Below, in pieces: positions 17,339-26,227 of a stretch of 64,000 nt of DNA (the first letter of the stretch is position 1; every line of letters begins with the position of its first letter). The translations under genes were made by a program, and so were the position numbers. The notes beneath the pieces are model-generated. The model was not told the DNA's origin and searched no databases. It was given only the letters and a program-made list of their open reading frames with translations. Source of the DNA: Lysobacter sp. (GTDB lineage Bacteria > Pseudomonadota > Gammaproteobacteria > Xanthomonadales > Xanthomonadaceae); the NCBI GenBank assembly GCA_011526085.1, contig WYBC01000030.1, forward strand, positions 1 through 64,000. Direction: 5' to 3'.

Positions 17339-18037
17339 ATGACGGCACGGACCGGGTCGCTCGACACCGTCCGTGAGGTCTACACGCCCGAAGGCGTGGC
17401 CTTGCGCCTGCCGGCGGCCGGCCCCGTGCCGCGGGCGATGGCCTGGCTGATCGACACCGCCGTGCGCTGGGGCATCCTGCTGGTGGTGAGCATCCTGGTG
17501 CGGGTGATGGGCGAAGCCGGCTACGGGCTGTATCTCATCGCCTACTTCCTGGTGTTCTGGGGCTATCCGATCCTGTGCGAGGTGCTGTTCGACGGCCAGA
17601 CGCCGGGCAAGCGCGCGCTGGAACTGCGGGTGATCGCCGACGACGGCGCGCCGGTGGGCTGGCTCGGTTCGATCGTGCGCAATCTGCTGCGCACCGTGGA
17701 CTTCCTGCCGATCGGTTACGGCGTGGGCCTGGTGGCGAGCTATGCCGACCCGTGGGGCCGGCGTCTCGGCGACATGGTCGGCAAGACCATGGTCATCCAC
17801 GCGCCGCGCGATCGCCAGACGCTGCGGCCGCCGGCGGAAGGCGCGCACGCGCCGCTGCATCCGCTGCAGCCGCAGGAGCAGGCGGCGGTGATCGCATTTT
17901 CCGAGCGCGCGGAGACCCTGACCCAGGAGCGCCGCGAGGAGCTGGCCGGCATCGCCGCGCCGGTGGTCGGCATCGGCGGCGCGCTGGGCGTGCTGCGGCT
18001 GCAGGCCGTCGCCAACTGGCTGCTGGGGCGTCGATGA
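17339..18037 (+). CDS. RDD family membrane protein
   Basis: A 232-residue inner-membrane protein with an RDD domain (PRAMAWLIDTAVRWGILL, about 30; LFDGQTPGKRALELRVIADDG, about 83-103; RRLGDMVGKTMVI, about 141). Three hydrophobic segments are visible, followed by a soluble tail. It is the first gene of a six-gene operon (RDD, SpoIIM-like, DUF4129, DUF4350, MoxR, DUF58) in which neighbouring genes overlap by 4 bp at each junction. The ATG at 17339 was chosen over an ATG 42 bp upstream because conserved sequence begins after it. RDD proteins are of unknown or transport-related function. Confidence 0.85.
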   Translation: MTARTGSLDTVREVYTPEGVALRLPAAGPVPRAMAWLIDTAVRWGILLVVSILVRVMGEAGYGLYLIAYFLVFWGYPILCEVLFDGQTPGKRALELRVIADDGAPVGWLGSIVRNLLRTVDFLPIGYGVGLVASYADPWGRRLGDMVGKTMVIHAPRDRQTLRPPAEGAHAPLHPLQPQEQAAVIAFSERAETLTQERREELAGIAAPVVGIGGALGVLRLQAVANWLLGRR

Positions 18038-19212
18038 ACACGGAAAAGCTCGGGCAGGCGGTGCTGAAACAGGAAACCTTCGTCCTCCGCCATCAGGACG
18101 AGTGGACCGAATTCGAAGCCTGGCTGGTCGCCCGCGGCGACAGCCCGCGCGACGCCCGCCGGCAGCAGACCCGGTGGCAGGGCCTGCGCGACGAGGACAT
18201 GCCGGCGCGCTATCGCCGCCTGTGCCAGCAGCTCGCGCTCGCCCGCAGCCGCGGTTACAGCCCGCAGGTGGTGGAACGCCTGCAGAGCCTCACCCAGCGC
18301 GGACACGCGGTGTTCTACCGCGCGCCGCCGCCGCAGTGGCGGCGTGCGCTGGCGTTCTTCCTCGCGGATTTCCCGCGGCTGGTGCGCGCGCAGCGCGGCT
18401 GCCTGTGGGCGGCGGCGCTGCTGTTCGTGGTGCCGCTGGTGGGTTCTTTCGTCGCGGTGCAGATGTCGCCGGAGCTGGTCTACACGGTGTACGAGCCTGG
18501 CCAGCTCGCCGAATACGAGCAGATGTACGACCCCGCCGCGCCCGAGCGCAAGCTCGGCCGCGACAGCGGCAGCGACCTGATGATGTTCGGCTTCTACATC
18601 ATGAACAACATCAGCATCGGCCTGCGCACCTTCGCCAGCGGCCTGCTCGCCGGAGTCGGCAGCATGGTGGTGCTCTTCACCAACGGATTGATGATCGGCG
18701 GGATCGCCGGACACCTGCAGACCGTGGGCCACGGCGACCCGTTCTGGCGTTTCGTCGCCGGGCATTCCGCGCCGGAGTTGACCGCGATCGTGCTGTCCGG
18801 CGCCGCCGGCATGCAGATGGGCCTCGCGCTGATCGCGCCCGGTCGCCGTCGTCGCGTCGATGCCTTGATCGAAGCCGGCAAGGTCGGTGCGAAACTGTGC
18901 CTCGGCGTGTTCGCGATGCTGCTGTTCGCGGCCTTCGTGGAAGCGTTCTGGTCGTCGATCGGCTGGATGCCCGCGGTCGTGAAATACGCCGTCGGCGGCC
19001 TGCTGTGGACCTTGACCCTCGGCTGGCTGGCGCTCGGCGGGCGAGGCGGATCTGCTGACGCGGCACTGCCGCGTGATCCGCTGAGCGCCCGACCAGGGAT
19101 GGTCGGGCCGGACGATCCGCAGCCCACGCCGTCGCGCCAAGGATGGCATCGTGATGGCGACGCGCCACTGCCGCGCGATGTCGAAGTCGCACCGTCGCGG
19201 GACGCCGCATGA
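18034..19212 (+). CDS. stage II sporulation protein M (SpoIIM)-like protein
   Basis: A 392-residue membrane protein of the SpoIIM superfamily. A soluble helical N-terminal half (KQETFVLRHQDEWTEFEAWL) is followed by about five hydrophobic segments, including MMFGFYIMNNISIGLRTFASGLLAG and HSAPELTAIVLSGAAGMQMGLAL, both typical of the family. In non-sporulating bacteria this gene travels with RDD, DUF4129, MoxR and DUF58 genes, as here. The last 55 residues are a disordered Pro/Asp/Arg-rich tail; its DNA contains an inverted repeat at 19087-19108 and may derive from a repeat insertion. Function outside spore formers is unknown. Confidence 0.85.
   Translation: MNTEKLGQAVLKQETFVLRHQDEWTEFEAWLVARGDSPRDARRQQTRWQGLRDEDMPARYRRLCQQLALARSRGYSPQVVERLQSLTQRGHAVFYRAPPPQWRRALAFFLADFPRLVRAQRGCLWAAALLFVVPLVGSFVAVQMSPELVYTVYEPGQLAEYEQMYDPAAPERKLGRDSGSDLMMFGFYIMNNISIGLRTFASGLLAGVGSMVVLFTNGLMIGGIAGHLQTVGHGDPFWRFVAGHSAPELTAIVLSGAAGMQMGLALIAPGRRRRVDALIEAGKVGAKLCLGVFAMLLFAAFVEAFWSSIGWMPAVVKYAVGGLLWTLTLGWLALGGRGGSADAALPRDPLSARPGMVGPDDPQPTPSRQGWHRDGDAPLPRDVEVAPSRDAA
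19087..19108. repeat. inverted repeat inside the SpoIIM-like gene tail
   Basis: GCCCGACC and GGTCGGGC are exact inverted arms around AGGGAT. It lies in codons for a low-complexity C-terminal tail, suggesting a repeat element absorbed into the reading frame. I could not find a second copy in the window. Confidence 0.4.
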
Positions 19213-20933
19213 AACTCGACACCCTCACCGTCGAACTGCGCCCGCGCTCGTCGTGGGAAGCGATGGAACTGGGCACCGCGCTGGTGCGCCGGCATGCCGG
19301 CGCGATCTGGATCCCGTGGCTGATCGTCACCGGCCTCGCGTTCGCGCTGCTGAATCTCGGGGCCTGGGCCATCGGCCATCTCTGGCTGGCGTGGCTGCTG
19401 ATGTGGTGGCTGCGTCCGGTGTTCGACCGCATTCCGATGTACGTGCTGTCGCGCGCGGTGTTCGGCACCGTGCCGCGGGTGGCCGACACCCTGCGCGCGC
19501 AGCTGCGTTGGGGCTGGAAGCCGATGCTCGGCCACCTCACCTGGCGCCGCTTCAGTCCGATGCGCGCGGCGATGCTGCCGGTGGATCTGCTCGAAGGCGC
19601 GGAGCCCGCGCGCCTGGCCGAACGGCGTCGCGTCATCGGCGGCGGCGTGGGCGGTCCCGCGGTGCTGCTCACGGTGGCCTGCCTGCATTTCCTGCTGGCG
19701 CTGAGCGTATCCCTGGTGATGCTGGTGACGCTGTTCATCCCCAACGAGTTGCTGCTCGAGGTGGGCCGCGAAGCCTGGGCGGCGCTGGAGTCCGGCCCGC
19801 CGGTGTGGGCGCTGATCGCGCTCAATGCGGTGGACTGGCTGGCGGTCGCGTTCATCGAGCCGTTCTACGTCGGCGCGGGCTTCGGCCTGTATCTCAATCG
19901 CCGCACCCAGCTCGAAGCCTGGGACCTGGAGATCGCGTTCCGGCGCATGCGCCGACGGCTGGAAGCGCTGGGCACGTCGACGTTCGCGTCGATGTTCGCG
20001 TGGGCGCTGCTCGCCTTCGCGCTGGCGTTGCCCGCGGCGCGGCCCGCGCAGGCCTGTACCGGCGGCGACTGCACGCGGTCGTCGGGCCTGCCGGCACCGC
20101 TGGCGCTGCAACAGACGGACGCGCAGGACGCGGGCAAGCCGGATGCGGGCAAGCCGGACCAGGACGCCGCCGACGCGCGCGCGGCCGCCCGCGCCGCTGC
20201 CGACGCCGCCGCGGACGACGAGGTCGCGCCCGACGGCCAGGATGTCCGCACCCGCACCCTGCAGGAGATCTTCGGCGAGGACACCGCCGCCCACGGCGAT
20301 TTCGGGAAGGCGGTGGCCGAGGCCTACAAGGACCCGCTGCTGCGCCCGAAGCAGCAGACCACCACCTGGCAGCGTCGCGATCGCGACGAGAAGAAGCCCG
20401 AGCAAGAGGACGATCCGGACATCGATCTCTCCGCGCTGAAATGGATCTCGGGCGTGGTCGGTTTCATCGTCGAAAACGTGCTGTGGCTGCTGCTGGCCGC
20501 GCTGGTGCTGGCGCTGGCGCTCACCGCGAAACGCTGGTGGCCGTGGCTCGCCGGCATCGCCGCCGATCCGGAGCCGGAACCCGAGCCGGTGGAGATGATG
20601 CATCTCGCGCATGCCGAGCCGCTGCCGCCGGACATCGCCGCGGTCGCGCGCCGGCTGTGGGCCGAAGGCCAGCCGCGCCGCGCGCTGGCCCTGCTCTATC
20701 GCGCCAGCGTCGAAGCGATGACCGCGCGGATCGACGCACATCCGCCGCCGGGCGCCACCGAGGCCGACTGCCTGCGCCTGTCGCGGCGCCTGCCCGAGGC
20801 CGAAGACCGCGAGGCGTTCCAGCGCGTCGTCCGGGTGTGGCAATACGCCGCGTACGGACAGCGCCTGCCCGACGCCGGGGATTTCGAAACGCTGGTGCGG
20901 ACGCTGGCGCAGCGCTTCCGGTGGGCCGCATGA
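19209..20933 (+). CDS. DUF4129-domain membrane protein
   Basis: A 574-residue protein with several N-terminal membrane segments (about 30-75, 150-180, 260-285), then an Ala/Asp-rich low-complexity linker with QDAGKPDAGKPDQDAAD (about 300-340). Another membrane helix near 420-440 precedes the C-terminal DUF4129 domain (RRALALLYRASVEAMTARID, EADCLRLSRRL, FQRVVRVWQYAAYG). It lies between the SpoIIM-like and DUF4350 genes with 4-bp overlaps. DUF4129 proteins are associated with transglutaminase-like/MoxR/DUF58 systems; biochemical role unknown. Confidence 0.82.
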   Translation: MKLDTLTVELRPRSSWEAMELGTALVRRHAGAIWIPWLIVTGLAFALLNLGAWAIGHLWLAWLLMWWLRPVFDRIPMYVLSRAVFGTVPRVADTLRAQLRWGWKPMLGHLTWRRFSPMRAAMLPVDLLEGAEPARLAERRRVIGGGVGGPAVLLTVACLHFLLALSVSLVMLVTLFIPNELLLEVGREAWAALESGPPVWALIALNAVDWLAVAFIEPFYVGAGFGLYLNRRTQLEAWDLEIAFRRMRRRLEALGTSTFASMFAWALLAFALALPAARPAQACTGGDCTRSSGLPAPLALQQTDAQDAGKPDAGKPDQDAADARAAARAAADAAADDEVAPDGQDVRTRTLQEIFGEDTAAHGDFGKAVAEAYKDPLLRPKQQTTTWQRRDRDEKKPEQEDDPDIDLSALKWISGVVGFIVENVLWLLLAALVLALALTAKRWWPWLAGIAADPEPEPEPVEMMHLAHAEPLPPDIAAVARRLWAEGQPRRALALLYRASVEAMTARIDAHPPPGATEADCLRLSRRLPEAEDREAFQRVVRVWQYAAYGQRLPDAGDFETLVRTLAQRFRWAA

Positions 20934-22072
20934 ACCGCACCGCCGCCATCCGCACGATCCTGCTCGCGCTGCTGGGCGCGGGACTCGTCGCGCTCTTCGT
21001 CTGGTGGTGGCTGCGCACCTACGAGCGCGTGACCGACACCATCGATCTGCCGCCCCGCGGCGAAGCGGCGTACAACCCGCTTTACCCGCTGAAGCTCGCC
21101 CTCACCGCATCCGGGCGCAAGGTCGATGCGCGCCAGCGCCTGGACCTGCCCGATCACCCGCTGAAGCCCGCGGACACCGTGCTGATGCTGGGCGACCCGC
21201 GCACGCTGTCGATCCCGGAAGTCGACGGCCTGCTCGCCTGGGTCGACGGCGGCGGCCATCTGATCGTGCGCACGCCGCCGCCGGGCTCCACGCTCGGCGG
21301 CGAGGACGTGTCGCTGCTGAACGAACTGGGCATCGTCGCCATGGATGCCGATCCGGTCTGCCAGGGCCTGCAGGTGGCGAAGCTCGAGCACCACATCGAA
21401 TTCTGCAATGGCCGCCGGTTCTACTTCCACGACGAAGACGCCGAAGTCGCCGCGACCTGGGGCGACGACGAGGCCGCCGAATACGCCTACGCCCGCGTGA
21501 TCCACGGCGCAGGCACGGTCGACGTGATCGCGGACCTCGACTTCCTGCGGGACGACAAGCTCGAAGAGGCCCAGCACGCCGCGCTCGCGCGCCAACTGTT
21601 CCAGCCGAACTGGGCCGATGGCGGCACCTTCCATCTGATCTACAGCGCCAACATGCCGTCGCTGTGGGATCTGGTGTGGCACTACGGCTGGCGCGCGATC
21701 GTGCCGTCGCTGCTCGCGCTGCTGCTGTGGCTGTGGATGCGCGGCGAACGCCTGGGCCCGCTGCGTCCCGCCGCGCCGCCGGACCGCCGTTCGCTGCTCG
21801 AACACGTCCAGGCCAGCGGCGATCACCTCTACCGCTACGGCCGCGGCGGCGTGCTGTACGCCGCGGTCCACGACGCCTTCCTCCGTCGCCTGCGCCAGCG
21901 CGACCCCTACGCCGCGGCGCTCGAAGGCCCGGCGCAGATCGACGCCATCGCCCGGCGCACCGGCCTGTCCACCCTCGATGTCGAAGCCGCCCTGCGCTAT
22001 CCGCGCCCGGGCGACGCCAAGGATTTCGTGCTCCGCATCGCCAGACTTCTGCAACTGAGAACCCGACTATGA
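20930..22072 (+). CDS. DUF4350-domain membrane protein
   Basis: A 380-residue protein with one N-terminal membrane helix (TILLALLGAGLVALFVWWWL) and one near 260 (IVPSLLALLLWLWM) enclosing a periplasmic DUF4350 domain. The domain has YNPLYPLKLALTASGRKVD and LLAWVDGGGHLIVRTP, resembling a glutamine-amidotransferase-like fold. A helical cytoplasmic tail follows the second helix. It overlaps DUF4129 and MoxR genes by ATGA junctions. Likely acts with the MoxR ATPase complex; no enzymatic activity is evident. Confidence 0.82.
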   Translation: MNRTAAIRTILLALLGAGLVALFVWWWLRTYERVTDTIDLPPRGEAAYNPLYPLKLALTASGRKVDARQRLDLPDHPLKPADTVLMLGDPRTLSIPEVDGLLAWVDGGGHLIVRTPPPGSTLGGEDVSLLNELGIVAMDADPVCQGLQVAKLEHHIEFCNGRRFYFHDEDAEVAATWGDDEAAEYAYARVIHGAGTVDVIADLDFLRDDKLEEAQHAALARQLFQPNWADGGTFHLIYSANMPSLWDLVWHYGWRAIVPSLLALLLWLWMRGERLGPLRPAAPPDRRSLLEHVQASGDHLYRYGRGGVLYAAVHDAFLRRLRQRDPYAAALEGPAQIDAIARRTGLSTLDVEAALRYPRPGDAKDFVLRIARLLQLRTRL

Positions 22073-23079
22073 CCACGCATTCCGCCGACGCCACCGCAAC
22101 CGTGGCCCTGCCGCAGCCGATCGTCGGCGAGGCCCTGGTGGCCCGCGCCGCCGCCGTGCGCGACGAAGTCGCCAAGGCCTTCATCGGCCAGGACGACGTG
22201 CTCGACCAGATCCTGATCGTGCTGCTCGCCGGCGGCCACGTGCTCATCGAAGGCGTGCCCGGTCTCGGCAAGACCCTGCTGGTGCGCGCGCTGGGCCAGG
22301 CGCTGGGCTGCGGCTACGGCCGCGTGCAGTTCACGCCCGACCTGATGCCCAGCGACGTCAGCGGTCACGCGGTCTACGACCCCAAGACCGAACGCTTCGC
22401 GATCCGCCGCGGCCCGATCTTCACCAACCTGCTGCTCGCCGACGAAATCAATCGCGCGCCGGCCAAGACCCAGTCCGCGCTGCTCGAAGCCATGCAGGAA
22501 CAGCAGGTCACCATCGAAGGCAGCAGCCACCCGCTGCCGGCGCCGTTCATGACCCTGGCCACGCAGAATCCGGTGGAGCAGGAAGGCACCTATCCGTTGC
22601 CCGAGGCGCAGCTCGACCGTTTCCTGCTGAAGGTGCTGATCGACTATCCCTCGCACGCCGACGAAGTGAGCATGGTCACCGCGGTCAGCAGCGGCCGCGC
22701 CGCCGCGCATTTCGATCTGTCCCAGGTGAACAGCGTGCTCAGCGCCGAGGACATCGTCGCGATGCAGCTCGGCACCGGCCTGGTCACGGTGGATGCGGCG
22801 GTGATCGACTACGCCGTGCGCATCGTCTCCGCCACCCGCAAGTGGCCGGGCATCGCGCTGGGCGCCGGCCCGCGCGGCAGCCTCGCGCTGGTCCGCGCCG
22901 CGCGCGCGCAGGCGGTGCTGGCCGGCCGCGACTTCGTCACCCCCGACGATATCCGCAGCATCGCCAAGCCGGCGCTGCGCCACCGCATCGCGCTGTCGCC
23001 GGAAATGCAGATCGAAGGCCAGACGCCCGACCAGGTGCTGGACGCGCTGCTCGCCAAGGTCGAAGCGCCGCGGCAGTGA
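22069..23079 (+). CDS. MoxR family AAA+ ATPase
   Basis: A 336-residue AAA+ ATPase of the MoxR group. The Walker A is IEGVPGLGKTLLVRALG (about 62), Walker B LLADEINRAPAKTQSALLEAMQE (about 122), sensor 1 TLATQNPVEQEGTYPLPEAQLDRF (about 164-187) and a C-terminal lid domain. MoxR proteins act as chaperones with DUF58 or VWA-domain partners, here encoded directly downstream. Operon position makes it the probable motor of the six-gene membrane system. Confidence 0.93.
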   Translation: MTTHSADATATVALPQPIVGEALVARAAAVRDEVAKAFIGQDDVLDQILIVLLAGGHVLIEGVPGLGKTLLVRALGQALGCGYGRVQFTPDLMPSDVSGHAVYDPKTERFAIRRGPIFTNLLLADEINRAPAKTQSALLEAMQEQQVTIEGSSHPLPAPFMTLATQNPVEQEGTYPLPEAQLDRFLLKVLIDYPSHADEVSMVTAVSSGRAAAHFDLSQVNSVLSAEDIVAMQLGTGLVTVDAAVIDYAVRIVSATRKWPGIALGAGPRGSLALVRAARAQAVLAGRDFVTPDDIRSIAKPALRHRIALSPEMQIEGQTPDQVLDALLAKVEAPRQ

Positions 23080-24479
23080 GTGCGCCCGTCGCCACCGCGA
23101 AACCGCCGCCGGTGCAGCCGAAGGCCGCCGCGCCTGCGACCGTGCGCGTCGTGCGCGCCTGGCCGCGCCCGGCGCCGGGCTTCGTGTGGGCCTGCGTGGC
23201 CTGGGCCGCGCTCGGCCTCGCCGTGCACGTGCGCCTGCTGCCGGCGAGCGCCTGGCTGATCGCGCTCGCGGGGCTGGTCGCGCTCGCGCTGTTCGATCTG
23301 TGGCGGCTGCGCGTCGCGCCCACGCCCGAGGTCGCGCGCAGCCTGCCGGAAGCCTGGCCGATCGGCGTCGAGCGCGATGTCGAACTGCGGATCGAACACT
23401 ACGGCCGTCGCCAGCGGGTGGTGGTCCACGACCTGCATCCCGGCGACTGGGACCTCACCGACCGCACGATTCCCGACCTGCCGCGCACGATCGTGCTCGC
23501 CGCCGACAGCGTCGCCACCCTGCGCTATCGCCTGCGCCCGTCGGTGCGCGGCAACTTCCGCTTCGAAGGCACGCAGCTGCGGCTGTCGTCGCCGCTGCGC
23601 CTGTGGCGGCAGTCGCGGATCGTCGGCGCGCCGCAGCAGGTGCGCGTGTTCCCGAATTTCGCGCCGCTCGCGGGCTTCGCGCTGTTCAGCGCCGAACAGG
23701 CTTCGCGGCTGGTGGGCGCGCACATCAAGCGCCGCCGCGGCGAAGGCACCGACTTCCACCAGATGCGCGAGTATCGCGTCGGCGACAGCATGCGCCAGAT
23801 CGACTGGAAGGCGACGGCGCGCGCGCGCAAGCTCATCTCGCGCGAATACCAGGACGAAAAGAATCAACAACTGCTGATGGTCGTCGACACCGGCCGGCGC
23901 ATGCTCGCGCACGAAGGCGGGCTGTCGCACTTCGACCGCGCGCTCGACGCCACGCTGGTGGTCTCGTACATCGCGCTCAAGCGTGGCGACGCCGTCGGCC
24001 TGTTCACCGCCGGCGGCGAACAGCGCTGGGTCGCGCCGCAGCGCGGCATGGCCGCGATCGACACCCTGCTGCGTGCCAGCTACGACCTGCAGCCGGTACC
24101 GGTCGCCACTGACTATCTCGCCGCCTCCACCGAGCTCGCGCTGCGCCAGCGCCGCCGCGCGCTGGTGATGCTGGTCACCAACCTGCGCGACGAAGACATC
24201 GAGGACGTGCTTGGCGCCGTGCGCCTGCTGCAGCGCCGCCACCTCGTGGTCGTCGCCAGCCTGCGCGAACGCGATCTCGACGAAGCGCTCGACCAGCGCG
24301 TCGACGACGTGCGCAGCGCCGTCCGCGCCGCCGCCGCCGCGCGCTACATCGCCCAGCGCGCCGCCGCCCACGATCTGCTGCGCAACCACCGCGTCACCGT
24401 GCTCGACGTGACCTGCGAACAGCTCCCCGCGGCGCTGGTGGAGCAGTATCTGTCGATCAAGCGCAGCGGGTTGCTCTGA
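23076..24479 (+). CDS. DUF58 domain-containing protein
   Basis: A 467-residue protein with a short Pro/Ala N-terminus, two membrane helices (FVWACVAWAALGLAVHV, AWLIALAGLVALALF) and a large cytoplasmic DUF58 domain. The family signature DFHQMREYRVGDSMRQIDWKATARARKLISREY is at about residue 225-260 and is followed by a von Willebrand A-like fold (LLMVVDTGRRM). A GTG start at 23076 overlaps the MoxR stop (GTGA). DUF58 proteins are partners of MoxR ATPases. It is the last gene of the operon. Confidence 0.88.
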   Translation: MSAPVATAKPPPVQPKAAAPATVRVVRAWPRPAPGFVWACVAWAALGLAVHVRLLPASAWLIALAGLVALALFDLWRLRVAPTPEVARSLPEAWPIGVERDVELRIEHYGRRQRVVVHDLHPGDWDLTDRTIPDLPRTIVLAADSVATLRYRLRPSVRGNFRFEGTQLRLSSPLRLWRQSRIVGAPQQVRVFPNFAPLAGFALFSAEQASRLVGAHIKRRRGEGTDFHQMREYRVGDSMRQIDWKATARARKLISREYQDEKNQQLLMVVDTGRRMLAHEGGLSHFDRALDATLVVSYIALKRGDAVGLFTAGGEQRWVAPQRGMAAIDTLLRASYDLQPVPVATDYLAASTELALRQRRRALVMLVTNLRDEDIEDVLGAVRLLQRRHLVVVASLRERDLDEALDQRVDDVRSAVRAAAAARYIAQRAAAHDLLRNHRVTVLDVTCEQLPAALVEQYLSIKRSGLL

Positions 24480-24572
24480 CGGCGGCGCGGGCCACCTCAT
24501 CGGGTACGCCATCGACGGAAAGATTTTCCTGCAGGCGCGCCGGAAGGCGCGACGAACCCTCGTGGAGCACCC

Positions 24573-25082
24573 ATGCACTGGCTCAAGAAACTCCTGACCG
24601 GCAAATCCGCCGAATCCGCCACGCGCCGCAGCGACGATCCGACACCGCCGGATATCGCCCTCTACCGGCTGATTCCGCCATGTTCTTCCGAGGCGATCGG
24701 TCGCTGGGCCAAGGGTTTCCCGGACTATCCGGAGATCGTCGGCCATTCGCTGCTCGGGCATTTCTTCCTGCGCGATCCGGCGACGCAGGATTACATCGTG
24801 CTGCATCCGTTCCAGTGGGCGGCGAAGTCCTACGGCAGCCACGCGTCGGTCGACGCCTTCGAGCGCGATGTGCTGCAGGAGCCGGGCTTCGCGCTGTACG
24901 TGCTGCGTGCGGACCATGTCGCCGCCATCCAGCGGCGGCTGGGCGTGCCGGGCGACGACGCGATCTACATTCCCGAGCCGTATCCGTTCCTCGGCGGCAG
25001 CGAGGCGCCGGAGACCTACGCCATCGGCAACGTGTGGGTGTTCATGGAGATCGTCGCGCAGATGGGCGGGCTGGAAGACTGA
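24573..25082 (+). CDS. hypothetical protein (DUF1851/immunity-like)
   Basis: A 169-residue soluble protein with no signal peptide. The segments [35 protein letters not shown] and [18 protein letters not shown] give a weak impression of the DUF1851/T6SS immunity type, in which a small domain describes a beta-rich fold, but I am not certain. No toxin gene lies beside it. It begins 93 bp after the DUF58 gene with GGAGC upstream of the ATG. Confidence 0.55.
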   Translation: MHWLKKLLTGKSAESATRRSDDPTPPDIALYRLIPPCSSEAIGRWAKGFPDYPEIVGHSLLGHFFLRDPATQDYIVLHPFQWAAKSYGSHASVDAFERDVLQEPGFALYVLRADHVAAIQRRLGVPGDDAIYIPEPYPFLGGSEAPETYAIGNVWVFMEIVAQMGGLED

Positions 25083-25167
25083 TCCCCGGCCTCGCCGCCG
25101 GTGCGCGCGCCGCGGCGGGGCAACGATGGCATCATCTCCCCGCCACCCGGCGAATGGAGGATTGCCC

Positions 25168-25638
25168 ATGTCCCCGACCGCGAAGAAGACCGTGCGCGGG
25201 TCCGCGAAGACCACCGACACGACGTTCACCGCCGAGGAAAAGGCGGCGATGAAGGCCCGCGCGCAGGAAATGAAGGCCGAAGCGCGCGCCGGCAAGGACC
25301 GTGCGGCGGGCGAACGGGAGCTGCTCGCGAAGATCGGCGAGATGCCGGCGCCGGAACGCGCCATGGCCCGGCGCCTGCACGACCTCATCACCGCCAGCGC
25401 GCCGATGCTGATGCCGAAGACCTGGTACGGCATGCCCGCCTACGCCCGGGACGGCAAGGTCGTCTGTTTCTTCCAGAGCGCGCGGAAATTCAACACGCGG
25501 TATGCGACGTTCGGCTTCAGCGATCAGGCGATGCTGGACGACGGCGACCTCTGGCCGACCGCGTTCGCGTTGAAGGCGCTGTCCGCCGCCGACGAGGCCA
25601 GGATCGTCGCGCTGCTGAAGAAGGCGGTCGGCGGGTAG
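25168..25638 (+). CDS. DUF1801/YdhG-like protein
   Basis: A 156-residue cytoplasmic protein with a Lys/Ala-rich helical N-terminal third ([29 protein letters not shown]), then a DUF1801-like domain ([38 protein letters not shown]). The family is an iron-chaperone frataxin-like fold of uncertain role. GGAGG lies 8 nt before the ATG at 25168. Confidence 0.75.
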   Translation: MSPTAKKTVRGSAKTTDTTFTAEEKAAMKARAQEMKAEARAGKDRAAGERELLAKIGEMPAPERAMARRLHDLITASAPMLMPKTWYGMPAYARDGKVVCFFQSARKFNTRYATFGFSDQAMLDDGDLWPTAFALKALSAADEARIVALLKKAVGG

Positions 25639-25663
25639 CGCGCAGGACGTCAGGAACGTGTCG

Positions 25664-26110
25664 ATGCCCACGCGGGATTCTTCATCGCGCACGTCGTTCG
25701 ACGCGGCGTCGCACCGCATCCGCTGGTCGCGCGCGCTGCGGGTCTGGCTGGGCATCGTGGTCGTCGAGTCGGTGCATGGCGCCCTGCGGCAGGCGTTCCT
25801 GGCGCCGGCGATCGGCGACCTGCCGGCGCGACAGATCGGCGTGATCGTCGGGTCCGGCCTCATCCTCGCGATCGCCTGGCTGTGCATCCGCTGGATCGAT
25901 GCACGCCGCCCGCGCCAGCAGTTCGCGATCGGCGCGGTGTGGGTCGTGCTGATCGTCGCCTTCGAAATCGGGCTCGGCCTCGCGTTGGGGTATCCGCCCG
26001 CGCGGATCGCGTCCGATTACGATCCGGCCCGCGGCGGCTGGATGGGCTTCGGTCTGCTGTGCCTGTTGTGCGCGCCGTGGCTGGCCGCGAAGGTGCGCGG
26101 CCTGCGCTGA
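25664..26110 (+). CDS. four-helix membrane protein, unknown role
   Basis: A 148-residue protein with four hydrophobic segments (ALRVWLGIVVVESVHGAL, IGVIVGSGLILAIAWLCI, FAIGAVWVVLIVAFEIGLGLALG and GWMGFGLLCLLCAPWLAAK). A GTG 6 bp upstream is an alternative start. It resembles uncharacterised small membrane proteins; no motif indicates a function. Confidence 0.6.
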   Translation: MPTRDSSSRTSFDAASHRIRWSRALRVWLGIVVVESVHGALRQAFLAPAIGDLPARQIGVIVGSGLILAIAWLCIRWIDARRPRQQFAIGAVWVVLIVAFEIGLGLALGYPPARIASDYDPARGGWMGFGLLCLLCAPWLAAKVRGLR

Positions 26111-26158
26111 GCGCCGATCCGTGAACCGGTGTGTCCATGCACCGGCCCGGACACATTT

Positions 26159-26170
26159 CGACACGTGTCG
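26159..26170. promoter_or_regulatory. 12-bp palindrome upstream of the esterase gene
   Basis: CGACACGTGTCG is a perfect palindrome centred about 63 bp before the esterase start. A further imperfect inverted repeat (CCGGTG and CACCGG) lies around 26126-26145. Together they could be an operator for a dimeric regulator; no regulator gene is nearby. Confidence 0.3.
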
Positions 26171-26227
26171 CGCATCGGCCCGCGCTAGGCTGGGCGCATC
26201 GTCGAATCGCGCTCCGGAGTGTCCGTC

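Noticed and set aside
18594-20843. Long antisense frame over the SpoIIM-like and DUF4129 genes
   Set aside because: Low-complexity His/Gln/Arg translation, no start signal, and the opposite strand has a coherent operon.
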